Shown one piece after another: positions 1-5,629 of a stretch of DNA of 5,629 bases. The notes under the pieces are model-generated. The model searched no databases, was not told the DNA's origin, and saw nothing but the letters and a program-made list of their open reading frames with translations. A program made the position numbers and the translations under genes. This DNA comes from an uncultured bacterium (GTDB lineage Bacteria; Bacteroidota; Ignavibacteria; Ignavibacteriales; Melioribacteraceae): NCBI GenBank assembly GCA_937936675.1, contig CALDDL010000274.1, forward strand, positions 1-5,629, in the 5' to 3' direction. The stretch's first letter is position 1. Every line of letters begins with the position of its first letter.

Positions 1-129
1 GCAATAGAATTTAAGTACTCCCCGAAGACAGCAACAAAAAAGCCGGAAGAATTTTTAGCGAATTATCAAAACTCTTCCTTCAAAATAATTAATAACCAGA
101 ATTACTTAGATTTTGTTACTAAAGGGTAA
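1..129 (+). CDS. C-terminal end of a plus-strand protein, possibly a DUF4143-type AAA ATPase (partial)
   Basis: Frame 1 of the plus strand is open from the window edge for 42 codons and ends at TAA (127-129). Its start lies outside the window. The peptide begins AIEFKYSPKTATKKPEEF and ends NYLDFVTKG. It is rich in Lys, Glu, Asn and aromatic residues and looks like real protein rather than an antisense shadow. An 'IE-[IF]-KYS' strand, then a helix and a final 'NYLDF'-like strand, resembles the C-terminus of DUF4143/AAA_14 ATPases, whose PD-(D/E)XK-like tail carries a similar E-x-K motif. That assignment is from memory of the family and is weak. The gene is convergent with the DUF6599-like gene, and the two 3' ends overlap by 28 bp (102-129). 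No terminator is seen between them. Confidence 0.55.
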   Translation, partial: AIEFKYSPKTATKKPEEFLANYQNSSFKIINNQNYLDFVTKG

Positions 130-884
130 AGTTTATCGAGTATATCACCGGTATTCTTCTTGATAAAATTGTCGTAATCTGATTTTTTATCAAAAATTAT
201 CACGCCACTTTTTTTGCCTTCGACATCAATCGATAATGCAAATAGCTTATAATGATCATAATCTCCCAATGCTCCTATCCATTCAGGAAAAATATTCTGA
301 AGACCGAGTACGCCCTTTACGAATTTTAATTTGGAAAGTTCAGAGGGTGAATAATTTTGCTTTACTATTTCTAATGGAAGCTCGAATAATCTCTCATTTG
401 TCTTTGATAAAATTTTGGCAAAAATTTCTACATTAAGACTATCTGCTGTTTTACCCCCCTTAGCATTAGCTATTGAAACATAAAATCTGCCGAGAGCGGA
501 TTGCACTTGATAGGGTGCGATACAGATAAATTTAGTGAGTGTATCTTCATAAGTGCATTTATAATGATTAATAGAATAGATGCCGAAAGCAGCTTCGGCA
601 TCATTCATTCTATAAAACTCAACTCTAAAACTATTCCCCTGCCATTCAATTTCCTGAAACAGTAGTTTATCAAAACCATATTCCAAATAAAGATCTGCTC
701 CACCATTTATATGTCCCCAAAGCCCGCCTCCATCATAATATTTTTCTTGAATAAATTTTGCACCCGGAAGATCGATCTCATATAACTTTGGGAAATCGGT
801 ATCCACCTGTGAATATAAATTCCCGAATAGCAATATCATTAATGCAAATACCGGCAGGCGTAATTTGGACATATATTTAGTCAT
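102..884 (-). CDS. Exported DUF6599-like protein of unknown function
   Basis: This 260-residue protein starts at ATG 884-882 and stops at TAA 104-102. The N-terminus has basic residues, a hydrophobic core (about residues 10-24) and a likely Sec signal peptidase site after LYS (residue 25), so the mature protein should be periplasmic or outside the cell. The conserved core is LWGHINGGADLYLEYGF (residues 55-71), followed by VEFYRMNDAEAAFGIYSI (88-105); both match my memory of the DUF6599 family. No enzyme motif or membrane segment is visible beyond the signal. A second ATG at codon 5 is an alternative start that keeps the signal peptide. The gene begins 2 bp after the stop of the DUF362 gene, with only a weak AGAG-type ribosome site inside that gene's last codons, so translation is probably coupled. 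The biochemical role is unknown. Confidence 0.8.
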   Translation of the reverse strand: MTKYMSKLRLPVFALMILLFGNLYSQVDTDFPKLYEIDLPGAKFIQEKYYDGGGLWGHINGGADLYLEYGFDKLLFQEIEWQGNSFRVEFYRMNDAEAAFGIYSINHYKCTYEDTLTKFICIAPYQVQSALGRFYVSIANAKGGKTADSLNVEIFAKILSKTNERLFELPLEIVKQNYSPSELSKLKFVKGVLGLQNIFPEWIGALGDYDHYKLFALSIDVEGKKSGVIIFDKKSDYDNFIKKNTGDILDKLYPLVTKSK

Positions 885-886
885 AT

Positions 887-2017
887 TTATTTTATCTCTA
901 TTTTTTTCAATTCAATTTTTTCTAGATCAGCTTCGCCGAGCTTTAGGTCTTGAGCAAGATTTAAGAAAGTTCTTCCGCGAGGTGAATCTTCTTTCTGAAT
1001 TCCTTCGGCTATTCTTTTCTTTATTACAATATCATATCCCACTCGATCAACCGCAACAGGATCAGTACCGATTAAAATTGTTTTCCAATCAACAAAGAAT
1101 TGCGGATTAGCTCCCGGTCCTCCCTGGAAACATCCTTTAAGACCATCAACAATATTGAGCACTACTTTATCACGCAATGGCGGAAAAGCATTTACTTCGG
1201 CCACAGTCTCTGCCCAAAGCTGTTTATGAAGTCTTCCTGTATTTGTTATACTTCCATAAGCCAAATTTTTTAGGCAAAGCGTTACAGAAGAACCGGCATT
1301 TTTCAGTATCGGCACATTTATAATCTTGTCCACCATTTCCGTTACAATTTTACTGAAGTAGGAATATTTCCCCTCGTTAATCATATAAGGAATCGTTGCT
1401 GAATCATATTCTTCCTCACAGTCAGCCCAATAATATTGCGTTGTATCAATCATCCGCAGACCGTAGAGTTTTCCATTTTCATCATACATAGAACCGTTTT
1501 CGGGTCTTTCAGTCCCGATTATTTTAATACCCGGAAATGCTTCATTTGTAAATCCCGCTTCAAATAACTGCTCTTCTCTTCTATCCCAAATAATAATATT
1601 TGAACGCGGGACGCCCGCTTCTTCAAGCTGCTTTACAATTGCCAGCGTTACTTCGGGACTTGTAGTGAGTGTAGGTCCGGCTACAGGATTAACTTTCAAT
1701 CCGATTTTATCCTTTGGTGAAACGAACTCAAGCCACGCATCTTTCAAATTCGATTTCCCGGTCAGTTCAAGCATTCCTTTAGAAATCATTTCATAAGCTT
1801 CGTTATAAACAATTTTCTTATCAACAACCGATTTCTCATTATCAACCTGAACAACTTTTGCAGGATATTTTCCGGGCATTGAATTTTCATTGCGTGGAAT
1901 CTTAATTGCATCCAAAATATTTGTAGCCGGTTTTGGATCCGGCGTGCTCTGAGCTATGCTGATAACAGGTATTAATAGCATAGCAATAGATAGACTAACA
2001 ACGATTAGCTTCTTCAT
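887..2017 (-). CDS. Exported DUF362 domain protein
   Basis: This 376-residue protein starts at ATG 2017-2015 behind a purine-rich ribosome site and stops at TAA. Residues 1-22 form a Sec signal peptide with a likely cut after SIA; it has KK rather than a twin-arginine RR. The rest fits DUF362 (PF04015): DKIGLKVNPVAG near 103-114, a helix plus NIIIWDR at about 140-146, NVPILKNAG at 234-242 followed by a Leu/Cys-containing segment, LNIVDGL at 287-293, and ILIGTDPVAVDRVGYD at 314-329. Some DUF362 proteins carry a ferredoxin-like 4Fe-4S module; no CxxCxxC cluster is present here. The protein has scattered single Cys residues (200, 248, 296). It is the first gene of a two-gene unit with the DUF6599-like gene 2 bp downstream. 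Family membership is solid; the function of exported members is not established. Confidence 0.88.
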   Translation of the reverse strand: MKKLIVVSLSIAMLLIPVISIAQSTPDPKPATNILDAIKIPRNENSMPGKYPAKVVQVDNEKSVVDKKIVYNEAYEMISKGMLELTGKSNLKDAWLEFVSPKDKIGLKVNPVAGPTLTTSPEVTLAIVKQLEEAGVPRSNIIIWDRREEQLFEAGFTNEAFPGIKIIGTERPENGSMYDENGKLYGLRMIDTTQYYWADCEEEYDSATIPYMINEGKYSYFSKIVTEMVDKIINVPILKNAGSSVTLCLKNLAYGSITNTGRLHKQLWAETVAEVNAFPPLRDKVVLNIVDGLKGCFQGGPGANPQFFVDWKTILIGTDPVAVDRVGYDIVIKKRIAEGIQKEDSPRGRTFLNLAQDLKLGEADLEKIELKKIEIK

Positions 2018-2019
2018 TA

Positions 2020-2030
2020 CTTCCCCCTTT
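2020..2030 (-). promoter_or_regulatory. Ribosome binding site of the DUF362 gene
   Basis: On the minus strand AAAGGGGGAAG lies directly upstream of the ATG at 2017, with the G run 5-9 bases before it. It is an imperfect but strong match to the AGGAGG type. It supports this start, which also gives an intact signal peptide. Confidence 0.65.
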
Positions 2031-2145
2031 TTTTACATCTTGAATAGATAAATTTGTGTAACGGGCAGCACTCTTCTTAAACCCAACCACAATCCCGCTC
2101 CATTAAGCGAAAATTAACAAATTTTTCGGATTGAATCTTATAAAT

Positions 2146-2176
2146 AAAAAATGCCGACTAAATTAAGCCGGCACTT
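2146..2176 (-). terminator. Rho-independent terminator after the protease gene
   Basis: On the minus strand TGCCGGC (2173-2167) pairs with GTCGGCA (2158-2152), a 7-bp stem with one G-U wobble and an 8-base loop. A run of six T follows (2151-2146), then ATTT. It sits about 45 bases past the TAA at 2220-2218 and reads in the direction of the protease gene. The plus-strand side has no T run after the hairpin, so it acts in one direction. Confidence 0.85.
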
Positions 2177-2217
2177 AAATAAAAATTTACTTTTAGGTTT
2201 ATATATAATTATTTTTT

Positions 2218-3567
2218 TTACTTCATGAGAATCATTTTCTTTACTTGAGTGAAGCTGTTTGTTTTAATTCGGTAGAAATATATTCCGCTTGATACTGAAC
2301 TGCCAAACGAATCTTTTCCACTCCATGTTACTCTTTGTCTTCCGGCTCTTTGATTACCTTCTATCAAAACATTCACTAACTGACCAAGTGAATTATATAC
2401 CTCAAGTTTTACATTCCCCTCTGTTGGGAGGTTGTATTCTATGGTTGTTGTAGGATTAAATGGGTTTGGATAGTTTGATATGCTTATTTCTTCGTTATTA
2501 GTTTTTGGTTCTGATTTTATTTCAGGATTTGGCAATACTATCTTTCTGTTTTCTGAATTACTTTCTCCCATTCTCTTTATTATTTCTATCTGTGCAGTTA
2601 AATCATCTTCAGGATATTTTGTTTTTAAGGTATTGTAATAATTATCTGCATCTGTTTTATTATTTGAGAAAAGTGTATAATAACTGCCGAGAGTAAATAA
2701 AGTATTCTTTTCTATATTTTTATTTAGGTTGTATTTAGTCAAGATAGTGGTAAGATTATTAATTGCTCCGGAATATTCTTCGGCATTTATCATTTGATGT
2801 GCTTCTAATTCAAGGGCTATTACATAAGTCTCGTTTCCTACTGTAATATTAGGTTTTATCTCTTTATCTGAGAACGATAAATAATCTTTCCTTCCCGATT
2901 GAGTAAAACATTCCTCTATCTTTGTTAGAGCATATTTACCTACAAGTTCTTCTTTGTTTTTCTTAAATACCTCAAGAAAAAGAACTATTGCTTCATCATA
3001 TCTTTTTTGCCTCTCCATTTCTAATGCTTGTGATAAGTCATCTGTTGGAATATCGGATGGGTTTGTTTCGTAAGAAGCAATGATATTTCCTCGTTCGCCT
3101 TTTTCTATTATCGAACGGTTGGGATTAGGATTGGTAGTAAGTGGATTTGAGGCATCAACAGTAGATTGATATGTTGATATTTTTGTATTACCGTTCCAAA
3201 ATACTCTTTGCGCATTTATATTACAATTATAATTTGCCTGTATATTATGATAAGTATTATCAAAGATACTATTTCCATACGTCATATAACCTGTTAGTGT
3301 AGGATTAGAACTATAAACCGCATAAATACCGGTCAAATTATTCCTAATAACATTTGAACCCGGATAACCATTATCAGTAAGATTTGGTGAGCTATAGGTA
3401 TTACAACTAATTCCATGTGATGAATTAAATCTAAAATTATTTCCTACAAGAATGGGACTTGAGTATTGATTACAACCAAGTCCTGTGCCATTATAATCGA
3501 GAGTGGAATGTCTAATTGAAGGTGAAGAATTGTAGCAATAAATTCCTGTACTTGCATTTGTTATCGT
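2218..3567 (-). pseudogene. Continuation of the S8 protease gene beyond the TGA: beta-helix, TPR-like region, T9SS sorting domain
   Basis: Directly after the TGA the same frame is open for 449 codons to TAA 2220-2218. Numbering follows the full gene, with the TGA as position 542. Residues 543 to about 660 continue the beta-helix, with rungs such as TGIYCYNSSPSI, TGLGCNQYSSPIL, HGISCNTYSSPNL and TGIYAVYSSNPTL. About 719-874 is alpha-helical and resembles tetratricopeptide repeats, for example 'KRYDEAIVLFLEVFKKN' and later 'EEYSGAINNLTTIL'. About 905-991 is a T9SS type A sorting domain with NYPNPFNPTT, GIYFYR and the end KKMILMK. A separate gene of 372 codons could be drawn from TTG at 3336, but that start falls inside a beta-helix rung, has no ribosome site and no signal peptide, so I do not believe it. 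A T9SS cargo without a signal peptide could not be exported. I read this as the rest of one interrupted gene (2218-5193). It could be expressed if the TGA is read through or is a sequence error. Confidence 0.8.
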
Positions 3568-3570
3568 TCA
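3568..3570 (-). other. Internal in-frame TGA in the protease gene
   Basis: The codons read TTA GAT TAC TGA ACG ATA ACA on the minus strand, inside a beta-helix rung (SLDY-stop-TITNASTGIYC). It is the only TGA in any gene of the window; the four genuine minus-strand stops (at 102, 887, 2218 and 5206) are all TAA. One base change to TGC or TGT would give Cys, which occurs at regular places in the following rungs. TGG (Trp), GGA (Gly), TCA (Ser) and TTA (Leu) are also one change away. Confidence 0.85.
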
Positions 3571-5193
3571 GTAATCTAAACTTCCTGTACTTCCGCTATT
3601 AAACTGAATCCCTCCCCATGTTCCTGAACTGCCGCTTCGGTTAAATGTTATTCCATTTGTGGAATTACCAACCGCATTTAGTGTGCCATTAACTATTAAG
3701 GATTTACCATTAGCAAATGTTATTGTTATTCCAGGTTGAAAATTCCATACTTCACCAGTATGTATTGTAAGGTCTTGAGTCAATGCACCCCCATAATTTT
3801 CAAGAGTATATTTAAGGGCTTTGTAAGCATTTATTCTCCCATAACCCGTCCATTGATTCCATCCATTTGAATTATCCGGATGCCGAGATTGATCTATTTT
3901 ATCCGTACTCTCTTTTAATATGTTATAAATTTGGTTAGGAGTTAGAAAATAATTTATAGAATAGATCAATGCTACCAAGGCACTTACAAAGGGTGATGAA
4001 ACCGAAGTTCCAACCCATATATGTTCTGTGTTAATATTATCAAAACGACTAAGTCCTCTAACATTCGCACCAGGAGCTGAAAAATCAATAAAGGCATTTG
4101 TTGGATCATTAATCGGATCTGTTCCCGGACTATAATTAAAATTATCTAAAAATCGTTCAGTTCCTGAAACCAATTGACTTGCACTTACCGCGATTACTTG
4201 TCCATCAGTCCCAAAATTATGACTGGCGGGATAACGAACTACAGGAACCTGGGATTCAGAGTTTCCCGCAGAAGCCACGCATACGATGCCTTGTTGAAGT
4301 GCTGATAAAATTGCAGATGAATATGTGTGAGAATCATTTGTAATCCAACTGAAATTAATAACATCGGCACCATGGCTTATTAACGAATTAATACCTGCTA
4401 CAGTCCAAGAAGCCAACATAACCGAAGTATTCCAACCTAAACTTGCAATTCCTTCTCCATTATTTGTTATCGCCCCTACCACACCTGCTACTTGAGTACC
4501 ATGATCACCATATTTTCCATTCAAATCATCCCAGACAACTTTCCCAGTTAATTCTTGATGTAGAGGTACATTATCCACATCAAATCGATCGTTTATTCCC
4601 ACTTTTATATCAGAAGAACCTTTAGTTATATCCCATGCCTTTTCTGCATTAATTACATCAAAAGACCAGCGATAATTATTATCTAAATAATAAGTGTCAT
4701 TGGGCGATAGTGTGGTATAGGCTATAAAGGGTCCTTCTGCATATTGTACATTCTCTTCTTTTAAAAGGATATTTTTCACTGAATCTATAGGGACAAGTTT
4801 TTCAAAAATCATATTGTATATTTGAGAAAAATCAGGAATAACAACTTGTTTTTTTGTCCTTTTATTCATTCTCAATGTATCACCCCACAAGGACTCCGGT
4901 ATTGATTTTGTTATTGTACATGGGCCGTACTGGGTTCGAATTTTATTTAATATGTTTTTAAATGTTGGATAAAGTATATTATCATCACGAAAGGAAGTCT
5001 GTCCCTTTGGAATATCTACTAGCAATTTACTATACTTAAATCTAATTAGTGTGGTATATAGTTCATCATTTTGATTTTTATAAACTGGAACTTCTGAATA
5101 CATATTAGGGGCTTTTATCTGAGTTAATTGAGCAAAACATAAATTTCCAGAAAGAATAATTAGAATAATAATTGATTTAATATTCGTTTTCAT
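3568..5193 (-). CDS. S8 subtilisin-like serine protease, N-terminal part ending at an in-frame TGA
   Basis: ATG at 5193 gives 541 codons up to TGA 3570-3568. Residues 1-21 are a Sec signal peptide (cut after CFA). Residues 22 to about 175 look like a propeptide ending in an inhibitor-I9-like 'ENVQYAEGP' segment. The catalytic domain spans about 178-460. Asp202 is in VGINDRFDV, His231 in GDHGTQVAG, the oxyanion Asn311 in ASAGN, and the nucleophile Ser397 in GTSVSSP. The order and spacing are those of the S8 family. The Asp motif is unusual because the common D-[TS]-G is D-R-F here. From about residue 470 a right-handed beta-helix begins (PGITITFANGKSLIVNGTL, then GTWGGIQF) and is cut off in mid-rung at the TGA. 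The gene starts 12 bp after the Kelch-like gene and is probably co-transcribed with it. Alone, this product would keep all catalytic residues but lack the T9SS signal. The protease call is firm; whether the gene really ends here is doubtful. Confidence 0.9.
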   Translation of the reverse strand: MKTNIKSIIILIILSGNLCFAQLTQIKAPNMYSEVPVYKNQNDELYTTLIRFKYSKLLVDIPKGQTSFRDDNILYPTFKNILNKIRTQYGPCTITKSIPESLWGDTLRMNKRTKKQVVIPDFSQIYNMIFEKLVPIDSVKNILLKEENVQYAEGPFIAYTTLSPNDTYYLDNNYRWSFDVINAEKAWDITKGSSDIKVGINDRFDVDNVPLHQELTGKVVWDDLNGKYGDHGTQVAGVVGAITNNGEGIASLGWNTSVMLASWTVAGINSLISHGADVINFSWITNDSHTYSSAILSALQQGIVCVASAGNSESQVPVVRYPASHNFGTDGQVIAVSASQLVSGTERFLDNFNYSPGTDPINDPTNAFIDFSAPGANVRGLSRFDNINTEHIWVGTSVSSPFVSALVALIYSINYFLTPNQIYNILKESTDKIDQSRHPDNSNGWNQWTGYGRINAYKALKYTLENYGGALTQDLTIHTGEVWNFQPGITITFANGKSLIVNGTLNAVGNSTNGITFNRSGSSGTWGGIQFNSGSTGSLDY

Positions 5194-5196
5194 TTT

Positions 5197-5202
5197 TCAC
5201 CT
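5197..5202 (-). promoter_or_regulatory. Ribosome binding site of the S8 protease gene
   Basis: AGGTGA on the minus strand ends 3 bases before the ATG at 5193, in the 12-bp gap after the TAA of the Kelch-like gene. It supports this start. The short gap suggests one transcript for both genes. Confidence 0.7.
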
Positions 5203-5205
5203 ATA

Positions 5206-5629
5206 TTATTTAATTAATAACATTTTTTTTGTATCTGAATGCCCATCAAATATCAATCTATAAAAATATATGCCACTTGGTAATTCTTTTGCATTAAATT
5301 GAAGCTCATAACCACCGGTGTTTTGATAATTATTAATTAAAGACTGCACAACTCTTCCTAATGCGTCATAAACAATAATTTTGATATGACCACTTTTTAC
5401 TAAAAAATATTTGATTTTAGTTGTTGGATTGAATGGATTTGGATAGTTTTGTAGTAACGTAAAACTATTGGGAATTGTTGTTGTTTTGACCGTTGTTAGA
5501 TAATCAAGTATTTGGCAAGATTTTGAAATCCATAAGTATGGCATTCCATCCGATTCATACTCCATTCCACCTGTAATAAGTATTCTGCCATCATTTAATT
5601 TTATTGTATTATCTCTACTAAATATTTTT
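5206..5629 (-). CDS. Kelch-like secreted protein with T9SS sorting domain (C-terminal part)
   Basis: The frame is open from the right window edge to TAA 5208-5206, giving 140 visible codons; the start lies outside. An ATG at 5565 exists, but the codons before it encode good protein sequence in the same frame, so it is internal. The visible N-terminal part has a Kelch-type strand, LNDGRILITGG, then a variable loop and 'SCQILDY', matching the usual pattern of DGR-[IV]-L-[IV]-x-GG followed by x-I-x-D. This is probably the last blade of a beta-propeller. After a short TTTIP linker comes a T9SS type A domain of about 80 residues, with NYPNPFNPTT, VYDALGRVV, GIYFYR and the end KKMLLIK. Known T9SS cargoes enter by Sec and use this domain for export through the outer membrane; the signal peptide would be outside the window. 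It precedes the protease gene by 12 bp. The sorting domain is certain; the Kelch assignment rests on a single repeat. Confidence 0.82.
   Translation of the reverse strand, partial: KIFSRDNTIKLNDGRILITGGMEYESDGMPYLWISKSCQILDYLTTVKTTTIPNSFTLLQNYPNPFNPTTKIKYFLVKSGHIKIIVYDALGRVVQSLINNYQNTGGYELQFNAKELPSGIYFYRLIFDGHSDTKKMLLIK

Larger units (their letters stand above)
2018..2217. other. Intergenic region between the protease unit and the DUF362 unit
   Basis: These 200 bases hold the terminator of the upstream unit (2146-2176) and the 5' leader of the DUF362 gene. The promoter of the DUF362/DUF6599 unit should lie between about 2040 and 2145. I could not find a clean Bacteroidota TTTG/TAnnTTTG pair or a clean sigma-70 pair, so none is called. 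The stretch at about 2058-2102 is clearly more GC-rich than the AT-rich flanks. It begins and ends with complementary CGGG/CCCG tetramers (2062-2065 and 2094-2097), too weak to call a riboswitch. No open frame of substance is visible on either strand. Confidence 0.6.

Noticed and set aside
236..1110. Plus-strand open frames at 236-436 and 865-1110
   Set aside because: They are antisense to the DUF6599 and DUF362 genes, which have clear family motifs. Their peptides are Leu/Phe/Gln-rich with no recognisable motif.
2218..3336. Independent gene starting at TTG 3336
   Set aside because: No ribosome site and no signal peptide are seen. The start lies inside a beta-helix rung, and 77 coding codons precede it in the same frame after the TGA.
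3535..3570. TGA as a selenocysteine codon, with a possible SECIS-like hairpin just downstream (GCAAGTA 3555-3549 against TATTGC 3540-3535)
   Set aside because: The stem is short, mostly A-T and has a bulged G, and its loop lacks the GU typical of bacterial SECIS elements. A structural beta-helix rung is an unlikely place for selenocysteine, and no selenocysteine machinery is in view.
3340..3570. Short repeated blocks (TCA/AGT-CC type) as a DNA tandem repeat or CRISPR-like array
   Set aside because: The periodicity is at protein level (beta-helix rungs of about 21-28 residues) with divergent DNA and unequal spacing.
2505..4625. Plus-strand open frames at 2505-2696 and 4443-4625
   Set aside because: They are antisense to the TPR-like and catalytic parts of the protease gene, of low complexity (Leu, His, Phe, Pro), and have no convincing ribosome sites.
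5206..5565. Complete small T9SS-domain protein starting at ATG 5565
   Set aside because: The frame is open to the window edge and the codons upstream of this ATG encode a Kelch-type strand, so the ATG is internal to a longer protein.

Overview
The window is AT-rich bacterial DNA, most likely from the Ignavibacteria/Bacteroidota side of the FCB group. The best marker is the type IX secretion (T9SS) sorting domain, with its NYPNPFNPTT opening, GIYFYR core and KKM-x-L-x-K ending. It occurs at the C-termini of two adjacent genes. The lineage is inferred from this domain style and base composition; no rRNA or other phylogenetic marker is present.

Layout: almost everything reads on the minus strand. 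From the right edge come (a) the C-terminal end of a Kelch-like secreted protein that runs off the window (5206-5629), then, 12 bp later, (b) an S8 subtilisin-like protease with a signal peptide (from 5193). The protease frame meets a TGA at 3568-3570, yet stays open in the same frame for 449 more codons, through beta-helix rungs, a helical TPR-like stretch and a second T9SS sorting domain, to a TAA at 2218. The two pieces are best read as one 2976-bp gene with a single internal TGA. A hairpin terminator (about 2146-2176) closes this unit. After a 200-bp intergenic region comes a second unit: (c) a DUF362 protein (887-2017) and (d) a DUF6599-like protein (102-884), 2 bp apart, both with signal peptides. 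At the left edge a plus-strand frame (1-129) looks like the C-terminus of another gene. It converges on, and overlaps, the 3' end of the DUF6599 gene by 28 bp.

How the parts fit: the right-hand unit encodes exported, cell-surface or secreted proteins that would use Sec and then T9SS. The left-hand pair encodes exported proteins of unknown function that are probably co-expressed.

The point most worth checking is the in-frame TGA. It separates the protease and the first part of its beta-helix from the T9SS signal, with no other decay visible downstream. It may be a recent nonsense mutation, a sequencing error, or a readthrough/recoding site. I see no convincing novel multi-gene system.
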